22,276 nt of DNA from JAGOTT01 sp964450795. Lineage in GTDB: Bacteria > Patescibacteriota > Minisyncoccia > Moranbacterales > UBA1568. Where the stretch lies: positions 1-22,276 of the forward strand of contig CAYVDI010000015.1 in assembly GCA_964450795.1 (NCBI GenBank), in the 5' to 3' direction. Positions 20,502 through 22,276 of the stretch are shown here, one piece after another (within the stretch, counting starts at the first letter, position 1; the number at the start of each line of letters is the position of its first letter). The notes beneath the pieces were generated by a model, which saw nothing but the letters and a program-made list of their open reading frames with translations, was not told where the DNA came from and ran no database searches. The translations under genes and the position numbers were made by a program.

Positions 20502-21707
20502 ATGGAGACGAATCAATCGATGGTCGGACGAGGGGTGTCATGGATCGGGAAACATAAATGGTCGGTTGCCGCCGCGCTCGTCCTCGTTGCGGGAGGAGGG
20601 TATTATCATTTCGTCTACAAGCCGGGTCAGGCGGGTCGGGCAACGCCGGCATTTCAGACCGGAGCGGTGAAAAGAGCCGATATCCGATCGGCAGTGACCG
20701 GAAGCGGGCAGGTATACGCACGCGAGCAGGTCGATCTCAAGCCGGTGGTCGCGGGGGATGCGATCGATGTGATCCGGGTCGCGGTGCAGGATGATCAGGA
20801 GGTGAAGAAGGGCGACCTCATCGCGGTGCTCGACACCAAGGACGCCGAGAAGGCCGTCCGTGACGCGCTGCTTTCGGTGCGGAGCGCGGAAATAAAGATG
20901 CGGCAGACCGTGAAGGAGGCGGATACGAAGTCCGAGGGTGACAAACTCACCCGTCAGACGCAGGAAGTCGCGTTGGCGCAGGCAAGGAACCGACTCGCCG
21001 ATGCGCGGGAGGAACTTGCCGACTATTCCGTCCGCGCGCCCTTCGACGGTATCGTGACGGGTTTGTCGGTTGCGGCAGGGGATTCGATATCGCGTTCCGA
21101 TGTGCTTGCGTCCGTCATCACGAAGGAGATGCATGCGCGGGTGCTCCTTAACGAGATCGACGCGGTTTCCGTGAAGACCGGGAACGTGGCGGAGCTTTCC
21201 TTCGATGCGCTCGGAGGGAAAAGGATATTCGGAACCGTGACAAAGATGGATACGATCGGAACGGTCTCCCAGAACGTCGTTTCCTATACCGTCGAGATCG
21301 GGTTCGATACGTCCGAACCCGCGCTCAAGCCGGGAATGAGCACCGATGTGGAGATCCTCATAGAGGAAAGGCGGGGCGTGCTCGCGGTGCCGTCTTCGGC
21401 GGTGAAGTCGGATGATCGCGGGAAGTACGTGCTGGTTCCGAAGACCGGAGCCGAACCAGGCCTGGGAAATGGCGCAGGTGGATTCAAGGATTTGCCGTAT
21501 CGTCCGGCTCGCGTCGAAACCGGTATCGCGGACGAGACGATGACCGAAATCGTTTCAGGACTGTCCGAAGGGGACGCCATCGTGACGCAGGTATCGCAGG
21601 CGACCGGCAACGCGTCCGGAACCGGATCCGAGTCGGGGCAGAGGTCCGGAGGCGCTTCGCTTATTCCTGCCGGCGCCGGCGCCGGGTCCGGATTGAGACT
21701 CCACTAA
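20502..21707 (+). CDS. MacA/HlyD-type membrane fusion (adaptor) protein
   Basis: A 401-residue periplasmic-adaptor-type protein (RND/MFP superfamily) anchored by one helix at about 20-38. Domains in order: lipoyl-like half (about 76-113, KPVVAGDAIDVIRVAVQDDQ), alpha-helical hairpin rich in Ala, Arg and Glu (114-172), second lipoyl half (SVRAPFDGIVTGLSVAAGD, 175-193), beta-barrel (about 200-290) and membrane-proximal domain (to about 368). A Gly/Ser/Ala-rich tail of about 30 residues ends the chain. In Gram-negatives such proteins link MacB to TolC. Here no outer-membrane partner is seen, as is usual in organisms without a classical outer membrane. No Shine-Dalgarno site precedes the ATG. The MacB-like ATPase gene begins 10 bp downstream. 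Confidence 0.9.
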   Translation: METNQSMVGRGVSWIGKHKWSVAAALVLVAGGGYYHFVYKPGQAGRATPAFQTGAVKRADIRSAVTGSGQVYAREQVDLKPVVAGDAIDVIRVAVQDDQEVKKGDLIAVLDTKDAEKAVRDALLSVRSAEIKMRQTVKEADTKSEGDKLTRQTQEVALAQARNRLADAREELADYSVRAPFDGIVTGLSVAAGDSISRSDVLASVITKEMHARVLLNEIDAVSVKTGNVAELSFDALGGKRIFGTVTKMDTIGTVSQNVVSYTVEIGFDTSEPALKPGMSTDVEILIEERRGVLAVPSSAVKSDDRGKYVLVPKTGAEPGLGNGAGGFKDLPYRPARVETGIADETMTEIVSGLSEGDAIVTQVSQATGNASGTGSESGQRSGGASLIPAGAGAGSGLRLH

Positions 21708-21717
21708 TATTCCGCGT

Positions 21718-22276
21718 GTGATCGAATGCAGAAACATTTCAAAGTCGTATCGGAACGGCGACAATGAGACGATCGCGCTTCATGGTGCGTCGTTTTCGGT
21801 TGAGGACGGAGAATTCGTCGCGATCATGGGTCCTTCCGGATCGGGAAAATCGACCCTGATGCATATCCTCGGGTTGCTTGATTCTCCTTCAAGCGGATCG
21901 TATCGCCTTGATGGAAAGGACGTCTCATCGCTTTCCGAGGACGAACTTGCGGATATCCGCATACGAAAGATCGGCTTCGTCTTTCAGTCCTTCAACCTGC
22001 TTCCGCGCGCGTCGGTCGTCCGGAATGTGATGCTTCCCTTGGTATACGAGGGCGTCCCGGAGGCAAACCGGCTTCCGCGCGCCCTGGCGGCGCTTCGCGC
22101 GGTCGAATTTCCCGAAGAACGGTGGACGCACCTGTCGAATCAGCTCTCCGGCGGACAGAAGCAGCGCGTCGCGATCGCCCGCGCGCTCGTGAACGATCCT
22201 TCGCTCATCCTTGCCGATGAACCGACCGGCAATCTCGATACGAAGACCGGGACACTCGTCCTCGCGGCGTTCCAGA
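21718..22276 (+). CDS. MacB-like ABC ATPase, partial (cut by window end)
   Basis: The first 186 codons of an ABC ATPase that runs off the window. It begins with GTG at 21718. There is no in-frame ATG near the start, which makes the GTG the likely initiator; it is 10 bp after the adaptor stop. Motifs: Walker A GPSGSGKST (38-46), Q-loop FVFQSFNLLPR, signature LSGGQKQRVAIARA, and Walker B LILADEPTGNLD. The sequence is typical of the MacB/LolD/FtsE group that pairs with MacA-like adaptors. A permease of the FtsX type is expected directly downstream, either as a separate gene or fused. Confidence 0.92.
   Translation, partial: MIECRNISKSYRNGDNETIALHGASFSVEDGEFVAIMGPSGSGKSTLMHILGLLDSPSSGSYRLDGKDVSSLSEDELADIRIRKIGFVFQSFNLLPRASVVRNVMLPLVYEGVPEANRLPRALAALRAVEFPEERWTHLSNQLSGGQKQRVAIARALVNDPSLILADEPTGNLDTKTGTLVLAAFQ

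Overview
The window looks like a chromosomal segment of a Candidate Phyla Radiation (Patescibacteria, Parcubacteria-like) bacterium. The assignment is an inference. It rests on gene style: a giant secreted LamG/fibronectin-type protein beside a MacB-like ABC system, small stand-alone tRNA genes that mostly lack an encoded CCA end, weak or absent Shine-Dalgarno sites, and dispersed low-complexity intergenic tracts. TGA acts as a normal stop, for example in the ATGA overlap at 14813-14816, so this is not a lineage that reads TGA as glycine. No rRNA, CRISPR array or insertion sequence is visible.

Layout. 1-700: a terminator-like hairpin, a small A/T-rich orphan gene and a bidirectional terminator. 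709-4126 (minus strand): topA and dprA, the DNA topology and DNA-processing pair, separated by a 7-bp periodic element. 4266-6549 (plus): tRNA-Ala, a small membrane protein with a TauE/SafE-type transporter, and endonuclease III. 6568-7551 (minus): a secreted serine hydrolase of the beta-lactamase/DD-peptidase fold, divergent from the next unit. 7684-16975 (plus): a three-gene operon of a 2067-residue surface protein, an ABC ATPase and a large FtsX/MacB-type permease. 17071-17460: tRNA-Ile, a second 7-bp periodic element, initiator tRNA-fMet and a structured trailer that repeats the tRNA 3' end. 17476-19272: an ABC exporter. 19427-20104: an A/T-rich HTH protein with a LAGLIDADG-like motif, whose last codons lie inside elongator tRNA-Met. 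20253-20364: tRNA-Asp and its terminator. 20502-22276: a MacA-like adaptor and the start of its MacB-like ATPase, cut by the window end.

How the genes fit together. The centre is a cell-envelope module. The giant protein has an N-terminal membrane segment, one LamG domain split by an inserted array of 14 propeller-type repeats, and a stack of fibronectin-type III-like domains. It is followed 8 bp later by an ATPase, whose gene overlaps that of a permease with an extra SH3-like region in its extracytoplasmic part. By analogy with FtsEX and MacB I infer that the transporter acts on the surface protein or on the envelope around it. A second MacAB-like set begins near the window end. The rest is housekeeping and tRNA genes. 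The most unusual features are the nested LamG/propeller protein with its ABC partner, the heptad-periodic intergenic elements, and the gene ending inside tRNA-Met.
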